NCBI RefSeq assembly: GCF_003254055.1
Contig: NZ_QKZT01000009.1
Span: 124,001 to 188,000, forward strand
Source: Algoriphagus chordae
GTDB taxonomy: Bacteria; Bacteroidota; Bacteroidia; Cytophagales; Cyclobacteriaceae
Direction of reading: 5' to 3'
DNA length: 64,000 nucleotides
Positions 1 through 8,169 of this stretch are shown here, piece after piece. A model generated the notes under the pieces. That model saw nothing but the letters and a program-made list of their open reading frames with translations. It ran no database searches and had not been told where the DNA came from. A program made the translations under genes and the position numbers. Position 1 is the first letter of the stretch, and each line of letters opens with the position of its first letter.

Positions 1-392
1 AATTCCGCCTGATCCAAGAAGCGAAATCCTATTCTCAGGATTTTCTCACGAATCAAATCCATGTCAATTCCCACGGGAGTATCTCTATGATAAATCGCGG
101 AGGCATATCCATTTGTATGCGAAAGAGACATGTATCCATGTCCATTCATTGTTTGAGATTTACCATGCTCATCTTTGAAAAACCCAGGATATGGAACATG
201 CAGTAGTTCCAACGCATCACGAATTGCCATACGCGCAGTTGCCCATTCTCGTCGTTTTTCCAGATGGGAAATATTGGCGTAAGATAGTTTTTCGCGAAAG
301 CTGAGGAAATCCAACTCATTTTCGTCCTGAGTTTCGATAATCTTGATGGCTAAAGCCGAGGAAGAATCTATTTTTTCTATTTTTGTTTGCAT
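1..392 (-). CDS. 4'-phosphopantetheinyl transferase superfamily protein (partial, 3' end outside window)
   Basis: Reading leftward from an ATG at 392, an open frame of about 130 codons runs off the left edge without a stop. It contains SLSHTNGYA followed about 16 residues later by VGIDMDLI. This is the order of the two metal/CoA-binding motifs of Sfp/AcpS-type phosphopantetheinyl transferases, which load the phosphopantetheine arm onto acyl or peptidyl carrier proteins. The C-terminal WxxKEAxxK motif would lie outside the window. The second acidic position is Asp (GIDMD) rather than the common Glu. The gene diverges from the WD40 operon across only 35 bases, so the two promoters must be close or overlapping. 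Family call is from motifs alone; the substrate carrier is unknown. Confidence 0.75.
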   Translation of the reverse strand, partial: MQTKIEKIDSSSALAIKIIETQDENELDFLSFREKLSYANISHLEKRREWATARMAIRDALELLHVPYPGFFKDEHGKSQTMNGHGYMSLSHTNGYASAIYHRDTPVGIDMDLIREKILRIGFRFLDQAE

Positions 393-427
393 AGGCCAGA
401 AGGGTACCCTAAGTCTCCGTCCAATAT

Positions 428-1342
428 ATGTCAAAAATAGAAGTTAATAAATTACAAACACTAACTGGGCACAATGACTGTATCTATGCATTGACAGAAG
501 GCTGTGATCCTAGGTTTTTTTATACCGGCGCTGGAGATGGAATGGTAGTGGAGTGGAATCTGGATAATCCCAAAGATGGCAAGTTGATCGCTAGGCTTCC
601 GCATTCAGTTTATGCTCTGGCAACAGATCCAGCAAGAAATCTTCTATTCATAGGACATAATTTCGAAGGAATCCATGTCATCGATCTCAGTGAGAGTAAA
701 GAGATCTGGTCATTGAAATTGACAGATCAGGCAATCTTTGATATCAAAGTATATAGTGACGAAGCCTATATCGGTACTGGAGATGGTGTGTTGATTGTGG
801 TGGATATCAATTCAAAATCTATCAAAAAGCATATCAAACTGAGTTCAAAAAGTGTAAGAGTCATGTCTTTGGCGAAGGACAAACGTCAACTGGCAGTGGG
901 CCTGAGTGATCATTCGGTGAAGATTTTAGATTTGTCCAATGATTTCCAGCCACTCGCTAACTTGACCGATCATACCAACTCTGTCTTCGCCCTCTCCTAT
1001 TCTCCAGATGAATCTATATTGGTCAGTGCAGGAAGGGATGCAAGACTGAAATTCTGGGAAACAGAGAACTATTCCTTAGAAGAAACCATCGTGGCACATA
1101 TGTATGCCATTAATTATTTATATTTCAAGGAGGACGGGAATCTCCTAGTCACCTGCTCCATGGACAAGTCAATTAAGATTTGGGATGCAGCTGAAAAAAA
1201 ACTCCTCAAAGTCATCGACAAGGCAAGAAACGCAGGCCATGGCACTTCCATAAACAAGGTAATTTGGAGTAGCTATCAAGGCAATGTAATTTCTGTGTCT
1301 GATGACCGTACTATTTCTATTTGGCAAATTGAAGCAAATTAA
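428..1342 (+). CDS. WD40 repeat beta-propeller protein
   Basis: A 304-residue protein without signal peptide, made almost wholly of WD40 repeats of about 40 residues. Clear blades include LTDHTNSVFALSYSPDESIL ending in LKFWET (about 180-217) and a blade ending in SIKIWDA (about 250). About seven blades fit the length, enough for one closed propeller. Such proteins are cytoplasmic scaffolds for protein-protein contacts; no catalytic residues are expected. Its stop is followed after three bases by the DivIVA-like gene, so the two are almost certainly co-transcribed and may work together. The partner is not known from sequence. Confidence 0.85.
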   Translation: MSKIEVNKLQTLTGHNDCIYALTEGCDPRFFYTGAGDGMVVEWNLDNPKDGKLIARLPHSVYALATDPARNLLFIGHNFEGIHVIDLSESKEIWSLKLTDQAIFDIKVYSDEAYIGTGDGVLIVVDINSKSIKKHIKLSSKSVRVMSLAKDKRQLAVGLSDHSVKILDLSNDFQPLANLTDHTNSVFALSYSPDESILVSAGRDARLKFWETENYSLEETIVAHMYAINYLYFKEDGNLLVTCSMDKSIKIWDAAEKKLLKVIDKARNAGHGTSINKVIWSSYQGNVISVSDDRTISIWQIEAN

Positions 1343-1345
1343 CCC

Positions 1346-2317
1346 ATGAAGATTACACCTGCAGCCATTCGGCAAAAAACCTTTGAAGTTGGATTTAGAG
1401 GATATGAGAAAAAGGAAGTCACCACGTTTTTGGATGAGATAAGTGAAGTAGTAGATGCGCTTCACAAAGAAAATATGGAGCTGAAGACAAAGCTTCAAAA
1501 TACAGAAGCCGAGGCAAAACGCTTAAAGGATGTGGAGGAATCACTTTTCCGTACCCTGAAAACTGCCGAAGACACTGGCGCAGCGATTATCGTAGAGGCC
1601 AATGAAGCAGCTGATTTGATTATTTCAGAGGCGAATGAAACAGCCGACAATGCCACAAAGCATATAGATCAGATGGTAGCGGATTCGAAAAAGCAAGCGC
1701 AGGAACAGGCTGCTGCTCTTATCGGAGCCGCTGAGACCAAGGCAAAGGAAACCATCGTAGAGCTGAGAGAAAGCATGCAAGGCTTGGTAAGATCCTATGA
1801 AGGATTAGCAGAGCAAAGAGAAGGGATGGTAAAAAGTCTGAAGCGCATTGCCCAAGATTCTTTAAATCAGATTGAACTTTCGGAAGCGCATTTCTCTAGA
1901 ATAGATGCCAAGGCTCATGCACGAGCTATTGACGAGTTGAGCAGATCCCAGACTTTTACTTTTGCAAATCTGGAAAACTTGGGCTACGAAACTGAAGAGC
2001 CAATAGCAGATAAAATCGAAGATAGTCCTGTTGCTGAAAAAGAAATCATCGAAGAGCAAGCAGAGGAATCTACTCCTGATTTGGAAATTGAAATCAATGA
2101 GCAGGAAAGAGAAGAATTAGAAATGGAAGATACCAAGATGGAGCTGGAAGACGAGGCTCTTGAAGAGGATATCGAAGAATTGGAAGAGGAAATTGAAGAA
2201 CGCGAAGAAGTGAAACAAAAACCAATTGCTGAGTCAATCAAACCTCAAGCTACACAAGCAAAGCACAAGGATGAGCCTAAGAACGAATCGGGATCATTTT
2301 TTGACCAATTCGACTGA
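1346..2317 (+). CDS. DivIVA domain-containing protein with acidic tail
   Basis: The first 35 residues (ITPAAIRQKTFEVGFRGYEK then KEVTTFLDEI) are the DivIVA membrane-binding N-terminus with its Phe and Gly-Tyr loop. Residues about 30-180 are heptad-rich coiled coil with an Ala-rich middle. After about residue 210 the chain becomes strongly acidic (EEDIEELEEEIEEREE) and ends in a short polar tail. DivIVA proteins sense membrane curvature and organise division or polar growth; that role here is by family. At 323 residues it is longer than Bacillus DivIVA, mainly because of the acidic tail. The stop overlaps the folB start by one base (TGATG), showing translational coupling. Confidence 0.85.
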   Translation: MKITPAAIRQKTFEVGFRGYEKKEVTTFLDEISEVVDALHKENMELKTKLQNTEAEAKRLKDVEESLFRTLKTAEDTGAAIIVEANEAADLIISEANETADNATKHIDQMVADSKKQAQEQAAALIGAAETKAKETIVELRESMQGLVRSYEGLAEQREGMVKSLKRIAQDSLNQIELSEAHFSRIDAKAHARAIDELSRSQTFTFANLENLGYETEEPIADKIEDSPVAEKEIIEEQAEESTPDLEIEINEQEREELEMEDTKMELEDEALEEDIEELEEEIEEREEVKQKPIAESIKPQATQAKHKDEPKNESGSFFDQFD

Positions 2318-2682
2318 TGGGGAAAGTAAGCCTAGAGGGAATTGAATTCCACGCCTATCACGGGGCATATCCAGAAGAAACTGTGCTTGGCAATCGCTTT
2401 ACCTTGGATCTTGAACTCGAAACCAATTTCCGTCAAGCTATGCTTCATGATGATCTGAGTGCGACGGTGGATTATTCTAAACTTTACAAACTGATCAAAG
2501 CAAGGATGGATGTAAGGGTGAAATTGTTAGAACATCTTGGGCATATGATCGTGACGGATATTTTGGAAGTCTATCCAGACACCAGTCAAATCAGATTAAC
2601 CCTCAAAAAACATCACCCGGCACTGGGAGGGCTAGTGAGTTTTTCCTCCGTTCAAATCCAATACCCTGAAGATTATGCGTAA
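2317..2682 (+). CDS. folB: Dihydroneopterin aldolase
   Basis: A 121-residue protein of normal length for FolB, which cleaves 7,8-dihydroneopterin to 6-hydroxymethyl-7,8-dihydropterin and glycolaldehyde in folate synthesis. The start GIEFHAYHGAYPEE carries the family's HGxxxxE motif, TVDYSKLY is the pterin-side motif, and the catalytic lysine lies near the C-terminus in TLKKHHPALGG. The ATG overlaps the preceding stop, and the 3' end overlaps the next gene by eight bases. The neighbours are not folate genes, so the linkage reflects operon packing rather than pathway. Confidence 0.92.
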   Translation: MGKVSLEGIEFHAYHGAYPEETVLGNRFTLDLELETNFRQAMLHDDLSATVDYSKLYKLIKARMDVRVKLLEHLGHMIVTDILEVYPDTSQIRLTLKKHHPALGGLVSFSSVQIQYPEDYA

Positions 2683-3538
2683 TTATTTCTTAGCCATCCT
2701 ACTGTTGCTTTGTTCTCTTGGAACCCTCAAAGCTCAGGGAGAAGCTTATCAATTTTTCACTAACAAAGGGAAAAAAGTCACCCTCAAACAAGTGCTCAAA
2801 GCAGCGGAGAAGTCTGATGCAGTATTCTTTGGAGAACTTCATAATAATAGTTTGGGGCATTGGCTTCAGCTACAAGTGCTCAAGGGGTTACAAGCTGAAA
2901 ACCCAGACTTGGTAGTAGGCTCAGAGATTTTTGAGAGAGAAGATCAACTGAACCTAGACGAATGGTTTGCCGATCAAATCACTGAAAGCAGCTTCGAGTC
3001 TGAAGCCAAACTTTGGAAGAATTATACTACTGATTACCGTCCTGTTTTGCGCTACACAAAAGAGAATGGTCTTAGCTTTATTGCAACAAATGTTCCTCGG
3101 AAGTATGCTTCCTTAGTCAGCAAAAAAGGCTTGTCTTCTTTGGATTCACTTTCCCCTCAGGCCAAAACTTACTTTGCGAAGCTGCCGATGGAAGTGGACA
3201 TAAGCATGCCAGGATATGTAGCCATGAAGGACATAATGCATGGAGCCCCAGGAAATTCTGATTTTATGATTCAAGCACAGGCATTGAAAGATGCGACTAT
3301 GGCGGAGTCACTTTTTGAGCCTCTACAGGCAGGAAAGCAGATTTATCATATCAATGGATCATACCATTCCAAAGACGGAGAAGGTATACTTTGGTACTTA
3401 AAAAGAGAGTTTCCAAAACTGGAAATCCTGAATATCCATACTGTGACGCAAGATCAGATAGATCAACTAGATGATGAAAATGCTAACGCAGGTGAGATTA
3501 TTCTGGTGCTACCATCTGACAGCCACACTACCTATTAG
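2675..3538 (+). CDS. ChaN family (DUF399-like) secreted protein
   Basis: A 287-residue protein with a signal peptide (residues 1-20, ending LKAQ). The body matches the ChaN/haem-binding-uptake (Tiki-like) fold: GELHNN near residue 55, a VGSEIFERE stretch near 88, and INGSYHSKDGEG near 227, where the His residues match the conserved metal/haem-side positions. ChaN-like proteins bind haem or resemble EreA/Tiki hydrolases; the exact activity here is unknown. There is no lipobox cysteine, so it is probably soluble periplasmic rather than a lipoprotein. It overlaps folB by eight bases and is followed after two bases by the DUF4268 gene. Confidence 0.78.
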   Translation: MRNYFLAILLLLCSLGTLKAQGEAYQFFTNKGKKVTLKQVLKAAEKSDAVFFGELHNNSLGHWLQLQVLKGLQAENPDLVVGSEIFEREDQLNLDEWFADQITESSFESEAKLWKNYTTDYRPVLRYTKENGLSFIATNVPRKYASLVSKKGLSSLDSLSPQAKTYFAKLPMEVDISMPGYVAMKDIMHGAPGNSDFMIQAQALKDATMAESLFEPLQAGKQIYHINGSYHSKDGEGILWYLKREFPKLEILNIHTVTQDQIDQLDDENANAGEIILVLPSDSHTTY

Positions 3539-3540
3539 TA

Positions 3541-3996
3541 TTGTACACTAAAGCTGAAACATCGAGAATCCGTTCGGAGTTTTGGATTGCCTTTGGGCAG
3601 TACATGAAGCCAATTCCGAATGCGGAAGGAAGAAGAATCAATTGGCCGAATTACAAAACTGGCGTTCGTAATATTTACTTCCGGATGAAGGCAGAGCGTG
3701 ATTTCGCATCCATTGGCATTGAGCTTGGGCATCCCGACGAAGAATTGCAGGAATTGTATTTCGATCAGTTTGGGCAGCTGCGTAAAATCCTAGAATCGAC
3801 TCTAGGAGAGGAATGGTCATGGAAATTGCATCAGGAAAATGAGTTTGGGCAGATCGTTTCCAGAATTGAAAAAATATTGCCGGTGGTGAATGTCATGGAT
3901 GAAAAGGATTGGCCAGAAATCATTTCTTTTCTTAAACCAAGAATTATCGCATTGGATGAGTTTTGGGAGCTGGTCAAGCCAGGATTTGAGAGCTGA
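3541..3996 (+). CDS. DUF4268 domain-containing protein
   Basis: A 151-residue protein read from TTG at 3541, two bases after the previous stop. The TTG start is preferred because the family typically opens with an M-Y-[ST]-K-x-E-like stretch followed by an EFW motif (here EFWIAFGQYMKPIP), which a later ATG at 3604 would remove. The rest (NWPNYKTGVRNIYFRMKAER) is typical DUF4268. Its role is unknown; the domain also occurs as the C-terminus of nuclease-like proteins, but no catalytic domain is fused here. It is the last gene of the 0.4-4 kb operon. Confidence 0.8.
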   Translation: MYTKAETSRIRSEFWIAFGQYMKPIPNAEGRRINWPNYKTGVRNIYFRMKAERDFASIGIELGHPDEELQELYFDQFGQLRKILESTLGEEWSWKLHQENEFGQIVSRIEKILPVVNVMDEKDWPEIISFLKPRIIALDEFWELVKPGFES

Positions 3997-4107
3997 ATTT
4001 TTAGGGCCGTTTGGATTCAGGTCGAATGTAATCTCTAATCGAAGGAAATTTCAAGATCCAGCTTAGCCGCATGCTGGAAATATTAAATTAGGATCAATAA
4101 AAATACA

Positions 4108-4248
4108 ATGATGAAAATTTTATATGCTACAGCATTGTCCTTGCTGCTTACTTTTGGAATATCAAATCTAAGTTTAGCACAGACCCCTGACAATACCCCC
4201 AGAACTTCTATTAGTCTGGAGCATGGATCTCATAGCCTAGGAGGATGA
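4108..4248 (+). CDS. Short secreted peptide or gene remnant (46 aa)
   Basis: A 46-codon frame opening with a convincing signal peptide (MMKILYATALSLLLTFGI, cleavage after SLAQ) and then only about 20 polar residues ending SHSLGG. Either a small secreted peptide or the stump of a longer secreted protein whose 3' part was lost. The 100 bases after it hold no continuation in any frame that I can see. It is the only gene-like item in the 353-base gap between the DUF4268 and MutS-like genes. Confidence 0.35.
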   Translation: MMKILYATALSLLLTFGISNLSLAQTPDNTPRTSISLEHGSHSLGG

Positions 4249-4349
4249 CCACTTTTTTTTGTGGCAGCAAGAATTTTAATCCTTTAGTTGCCTTGAATTA
4301 ATTATCTTTTACTTCTTAAAATCAGAAAAGGTAATCTTACTTAAATCTA

Positions 4350-5879
4350 ATGAAGAAATTAGTCAATCTGGATTTTGACAGGATCAGTAAGTACTATCAG
4401 CAATCAGATAGGACTAGCTTTTTTCAAGATATTTCTTCCAAGCTTTGGAATGATCTGGGGATGGATGAGGTCTTTTCTAAAATTGATCATACCCATACCA
4501 AATACGGAGAACAATACCTGTATTCTTCGCTTCGATTGGTGAAGCAGGGGCCTTTGGTGGATGAAAATTTAGAATCAACAATTCAAACAATTGAGAAAAA
4601 CCCAGGTTTTAAATCATTTTTGATGAGCAAGCTTGAAATCTTAGCAAAGAATGATTCCTATTTTTTGTGTAATGTTTTTCAAAGAGACACAGCTAAAAAC
4701 CCCTGGTATATCATCTTGTTTTACCTTCTATCGGGACTTTCTCTTATTAGTGTGATCTCGTCGCTTTTCATTGAATGGATGATTTTTCCTGCGATACTAG
4801 TAATCACTTGCAATTTCATAATCCACTATTGGAGCAAACTGACAGTTTCTCTTGAGTCAAGGACATTTGGTCAGCTTGGAGAGATGCTAGCAATTTCAAA
4901 GGTGATTCTCCTAGAGTCAAAAAAGCAAAAAATCCACTTGACAAAGCAGCCTGAAATCGAAAAGGTAGGACCACTCATTTTTAAGGCATCCATGCTCAAA
5001 CCGAGAATAAAAGGGTTTAGTGAATTAGCGGAATTGGCTGGGTATATTTTGGAGATAATTAAGGCTGCATTCCTCATCGAAACCATACTCTATTTTTCAA
5101 TTCTCAAAGAGATAGGCGAAAAGCAAAAATTGATTAAAGAAAATTTTGAGTACGTTGCTCACCTGGATTTTGCGCTATCCCTTGGGCAACTTAGACAGAT
5201 GGATCCTTCGATCACTTTGCCTCGAGAGAGTGCTTCGCTCCAAGTAGATGGCAAAGGGATGCTTCATCCTTTAGTTTCAGAATCTATCCGAAATTCTATT
5301 TTGATTGATCAAAATGGCGTTTTGATCACAGGTGCAAATATGTCAGGAAAAAGTACATTCTTAAGAATCATAGGATTGAACTGCCTGTTGGCCCAGACAA
5401 TTAATTCCGTTTTCGCAACGGAGATGACAGTTCCAAAGCTTCGTATTTATTCGTCTATCCAGACGTTTGATGAGTTGGAAAGTGACAAAAGTTATTTCTA
5501 CAGTGAGGCCGAGACGATGAAGGAAATGCTCTCAGTTCAAAATGAGGAAGGTTTCAACTTGCTTTTGATCGATGAGATTTTCAAAGGAACCAACAGTCGT
5601 GAGCGACTGGTGATATCTTCAGAAGTTCTCAACCAACTAGCTAAGGAGAATTCTATAGTGATTGCCACCACGCATGACTTGGAGCTGGTTAATGGGCTTC
5701 CGGCTTTTATGTTTTTCTACTTTACGGGACAGGATATGGCTGGTAAATATCAATATGATTTCCAACTCAGATCTGGGGTTTTGGATAGTACCAATGCTGT
5801 TTTCGTGCTGAGAGATATGGGCTATCCCAATGAAATATTGGGCAAAATCAGAGATAAATTAAACAACATGAAAAATTGA
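4350..5879 (+). CDS. MutS-related ATPase with membrane segments
   Basis: A 509-residue protein whose C-terminal third is a MutS domain V ATPase: Walker A GANMSGKSTFL near residue 327, Walker B LLLIDEIFKGTNSRERL near 404, and the TTHD switch near 443. The N-terminal mismatch-binding domain of MutS is missing. Instead, residues about 125-165 contain two adjacent hydrophobic segments (WYIILFYLLSGLSLISVISS and WMIFPAILVITCNFIIHYW) that should span the membrane, followed by a helical lever region. This is a recognised but uncharacterised Bacteroidota subfamily often annotated as MutS. Mismatch repair is unlikely; a membrane-linked DNA or clamp function is possible. The 67-residue membrane protein follows directly. 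Confidence 0.85.
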   Translation: MKKLVNLDFDRISKYYQQSDRTSFFQDISSKLWNDLGMDEVFSKIDHTHTKYGEQYLYSSLRLVKQGPLVDENLESTIQTIEKNPGFKSFLMSKLEILAKNDSYFLCNVFQRDTAKNPWYIILFYLLSGLSLISVISSLFIEWMIFPAILVITCNFIIHYWSKLTVSLESRTFGQLGEMLAISKVILLESKKQKIHLTKQPEIEKVGPLIFKASMLKPRIKGFSELAELAGYILEIIKAAFLIETILYFSILKEIGEKQKLIKENFEYVAHLDFALSLGQLRQMDPSITLPRESASLQVDGKGMLHPLVSESIRNSILIDQNGVLITGANMSGKSTFLRIIGLNCLLAQTINSVFATEMTVPKLRIYSSIQTFDELESDKSYFYSEAETMKEMLSVQNEEGFNLLLIDEIFKGTNSRERLVISSEVLNQLAKENSIVIATTHDLELVNGLPAFMFFYFTGQDMAGKYQYDFQLRSGVLDSTNAVFVLRDMGYPNEILGKIRDKLNNMKN

Positions 5880-5883
5880 GTTG

Positions 5884-6084
5884 ATGAACAACAAGATGAC
5901 TACTCCTACTAAATTTTTGATTGGATTAGCTTGGCTTAATCTGATTATATGGATTTTGGAGCGGAAGGAGATCACTTATATTGGAATTGAGGGATATTTA
6001 GGGATTTCTTTTATTCTAATTTGTCTCTTGGTCCTTTTTAGTGTCATGCGAGAAAAGTCCAAAGGGTTACAGAAGAAGCGATGA
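5884..6084 (+). CDS. Small two-helix membrane protein
   Basis: About 66 residues with two hydrophobic helices (FLIGLAWLNLIIWIL and ISFILICLLVLFSVM) and a basic tail. ATG at 5884 lies just after the MutS-like stop; TTG at 5881 and ATG at 5896 are alternatives. Immediate adjacency suggests co-transcription with the membrane-anchored MutS-like ATPase and possibly a shared complex. I do not recognise the family. Confidence 0.55.
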   Translation: MNNKMTTPTKFLIGLAWLNLIIWILERKEITYIGIEGYLGISFILICLLVLFSVMREKSKGLQKKR

Positions 6085-6144
6085 GTCTATTTTGAATTTA
6101 GACCTTCGATGCTCAACAAATCCTGCTATTAAAAAAATACTCAT

Positions 6145-6180
6145 AAAAAAAACCGAGCCTCACAGCCCGGTTTTATTTTT
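6145..6180. terminator. Intrinsic terminator, bidirectional
   Basis: AAACCGAGC, a six-base loop, then GCCCGGTTT, flanked by an A-run on the left and a T-run on the right. Read on the minus strand all nine pairs form (one G-U) and a T-run follows, ending lysS. On the plus strand one pair is mismatched, but it could still end the 4.35-6.08 kb unit. Confidence 0.8.
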
Positions 6181-6194
6181 ATATCAATTTGGAA

Positions 6195-7901
6195 TTAGTC
6201 GACTAGTGATACCGTGATAGCATCACCTTCTTTAGTCACTTTCGCAACGCCCTTGCTGGTAAGGCCTTTCATTGCTACATCCCATTTCTTGCCGCTTAAT
6301 CCAGCTTTGCCTTTCAAGTCGGCAATTGCCACTGGAGATTCTGCTTTCAACAATTCAAATATTCCTTTTTCCTCCTCGGTCATTTCCACCTGCTTTTTCT
6401 CAGGTCTCATCTGAGGGAAGAATAAGACTTCTTGTATAGTAGTATTATTAGTCAACAACATAGTCAGACGATCAATACCGATTCCCAAACCTGAGGTTGG
6501 TGGCATTCCGTACTCCAATGAACGAAGGAAATCTTCATCCATAGCCATAGCTTCATCATCACCACGCTCAGCTAGCTTCAACTGATCTTCGAAGCGCTCA
6601 CGCTGATCGATAGGATCGTTAAGCTCAGTGTATGCATTTGCGATTTCTTTACCGTTGACAAACAGTTCAAAACGCTCTACCAAACCTGGCTCAGTTCTAT
6701 GCTTTTTCGCCAAAGGCGTCATCTCAATAGGGTAATCTGTGATGTATGTTGGTTGGATCAACTTGGCCTCAACCTTCTCGCCGAAGATCTCATCTACCAA
6801 CTTGCCCTTACCCATTGTCTCATCGGTATCAATACCCATTTCTGCACAAACCTTGCGTAGGCCTTCCTCATCCATCTTGCTTACGTCGATACCTGCATAT
6901 TCCTTGATGGAATCGTACATGGTCAATCGTCTGTATGGTCCAGCGAATTCGATCTCATTTGCCCCAACTGTTAGTTTGGTTTTGCCATGAATCGCTTCAG
7001 TCACCTGCTCGATCAGTTCCTCCACCATTTCCATCATCCAGATATAATCTTTGTAGGCTACATAGATTTCCATGGAAGTAAATTCTGGATTGTGCGTACG
7101 GTCCATACCTTCGTTTCGGAACATTTTCCCAAACTCATACACTCCATCAAATCCACCGACGATCAATCTCTTCAGATAAAGCTCATTGGCTATTCTGAGG
7201 AAAAGTGGCATATCTAAAGTATTGTGATGCGTATCGAAGGGACGCGCAGCTGCTCCACCATGAACGGCCTGAAGAATTGGTGTTTCCACCTCTAGCCATC
7301 CATGATCGTCAAAATAACGACGCATCTGGCTAATGATTCTGGAACGTGTAATGAAGGTTTTCTTTACCTCAGGATTCACAGTCAAATCCACGTAGCGCTG
7401 ACGATAGCGCATCTCTGGATCTGTAAATCCATCGTGCACATTTCCATCTTCGTCACGCTTTACCACGGGAAGTGGCTTCACAGACTTAGAAAGCACAGTC
7501 AATTCGGTCACATGAAGGGAAATCTCTCCAGTCTGAGTAGTAAAAATATATCCTTTCAAGCCTAAGAAATCACCGATTCCCAACAGCTTTTTAAATACTG
7601 TATTATATAAAGTCTTGTCTTCGCCTTCGCAAATATCATCGCGACGCACATAGAACTGTAGTCTACCTGTAGCATCTTGGATCTCGCCAAAGGAAGCCGA
7701 ACCCATAATCCTACGGCTCATCAATCGCCCAGCTATCGAAATGCTCTTGTAGTCATTCTTGCGATTTTCATAGTTACGATGAATATCCTCCGCATTGACA
7801 TTGATCGGAAACGCCTCAGCTGGATAGGGATTGATCCCTAGCTTCATCAGTTCTTCCCGGTCTTTACGTCTTTCTATTTCCTGTTCGCTTAAAACTTGCA
7901 T
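6195..7901 (-). CDS. lysS: Lysyl-tRNA synthetase, class II
   Basis: A 568-residue class II LysRS that charges tRNA-Lys. An N-terminal OB-fold anticodon domain (about 55-170, SIAGRLMSRRIMGSASFGEI) is followed by the catalytic core with motif 2 FRNEGMDRTHNPEFTSME and motif 3 GLGIGIDRLTMLL. The usual LysRS end (VLFFPQMRPEK) is reached near residue 504. A further domain of about 60 residues follows (EEKGIFELLKAESPVAIADL onward) and resembles a small winged helix; such tails occur in Cytophagales LysRS. ATG at 7901 gives the standard N-terminus. A good terminator follows the stop. Confidence 0.95.
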   Translation of the reverse strand: MQVLSEQEIERRKDREELMKLGINPYPAEAFPINVNAEDIHRNYENRKNDYKSISIAGRLMSRRIMGSASFGEIQDATGRLQFYVRRDDICEGEDKTLYNTVFKKLLGIGDFLGLKGYIFTTQTGEISLHVTELTVLSKSVKPLPVVKRDEDGNVHDGFTDPEMRYRQRYVDLTVNPEVKKTFITRSRIISQMRRYFDDHGWLEVETPILQAVHGGAAARPFDTHHNTLDMPLFLRIANELYLKRLIVGGFDGVYEFGKMFRNEGMDRTHNPEFTSMEIYVAYKDYIWMMEMVEELIEQVTEAIHGKTKLTVGANEIEFAGPYRRLTMYDSIKEYAGIDVSKMDEEGLRKVCAEMGIDTDETMGKGKLVDEIFGEKVEAKLIQPTYITDYPIEMTPLAKKHRTEPGLVERFELFVNGKEIANAYTELNDPIDQRERFEDQLKLAERGDDEAMAMDEDFLRSLEYGMPPTSGLGIGIDRLTMLLTNNTTIQEVLFFPQMRPEKKQVEMTEEEKGIFELLKAESPVAIADLKGKAGLSGKKWDVAMKGLTSKGVAKVTKEGDAITVSLVD

Positions 7902-7934
7902 TCTATATAATTTGAAATTTGTTGTTCTTTTTAT

Positions 7935-8168
7935 TTTGTTGGGTGTCAGATGACCGATGCTTACACCGAACTTTCAACCTCTAACCTTTCACTTCTTATT
8001 ACTCACCACTTACTACCCTTCACTTTTCTCATCCCCAAAGGCAATATATCACTGAAACTGACCATCTACTCTCTTTCCTACACCTCTAACTTTTCACTTC
8101 TTACTACTCCCTAAACTGCGACTGTAAACTGACCAAACTGTCAACTGACCTCTGCAAACTGTCAACTA
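7935..8168. repeat. Low-complexity word array upstream of lysS
   Basis: The stretch between lysS and the proline dehydrogenase gene is built from degenerate repeats of short words. CTAACnTTTCACTTCTTAnTACT occurs twice, and variants of AAACTGTCAACTGACC occur four times. No frame or hairpin of note is present. Similar arrays recur elsewhere in the window, mostly between genes. Confidence 0.6.
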
Positions 8169-8169
8169 A

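Noticed and set aside
1984..2241. Serine-rich 85-codon frame antisense to the DivIVA-like gene
   Set aside because: It is the mirror of the Glu-rich tail and has no independent support.
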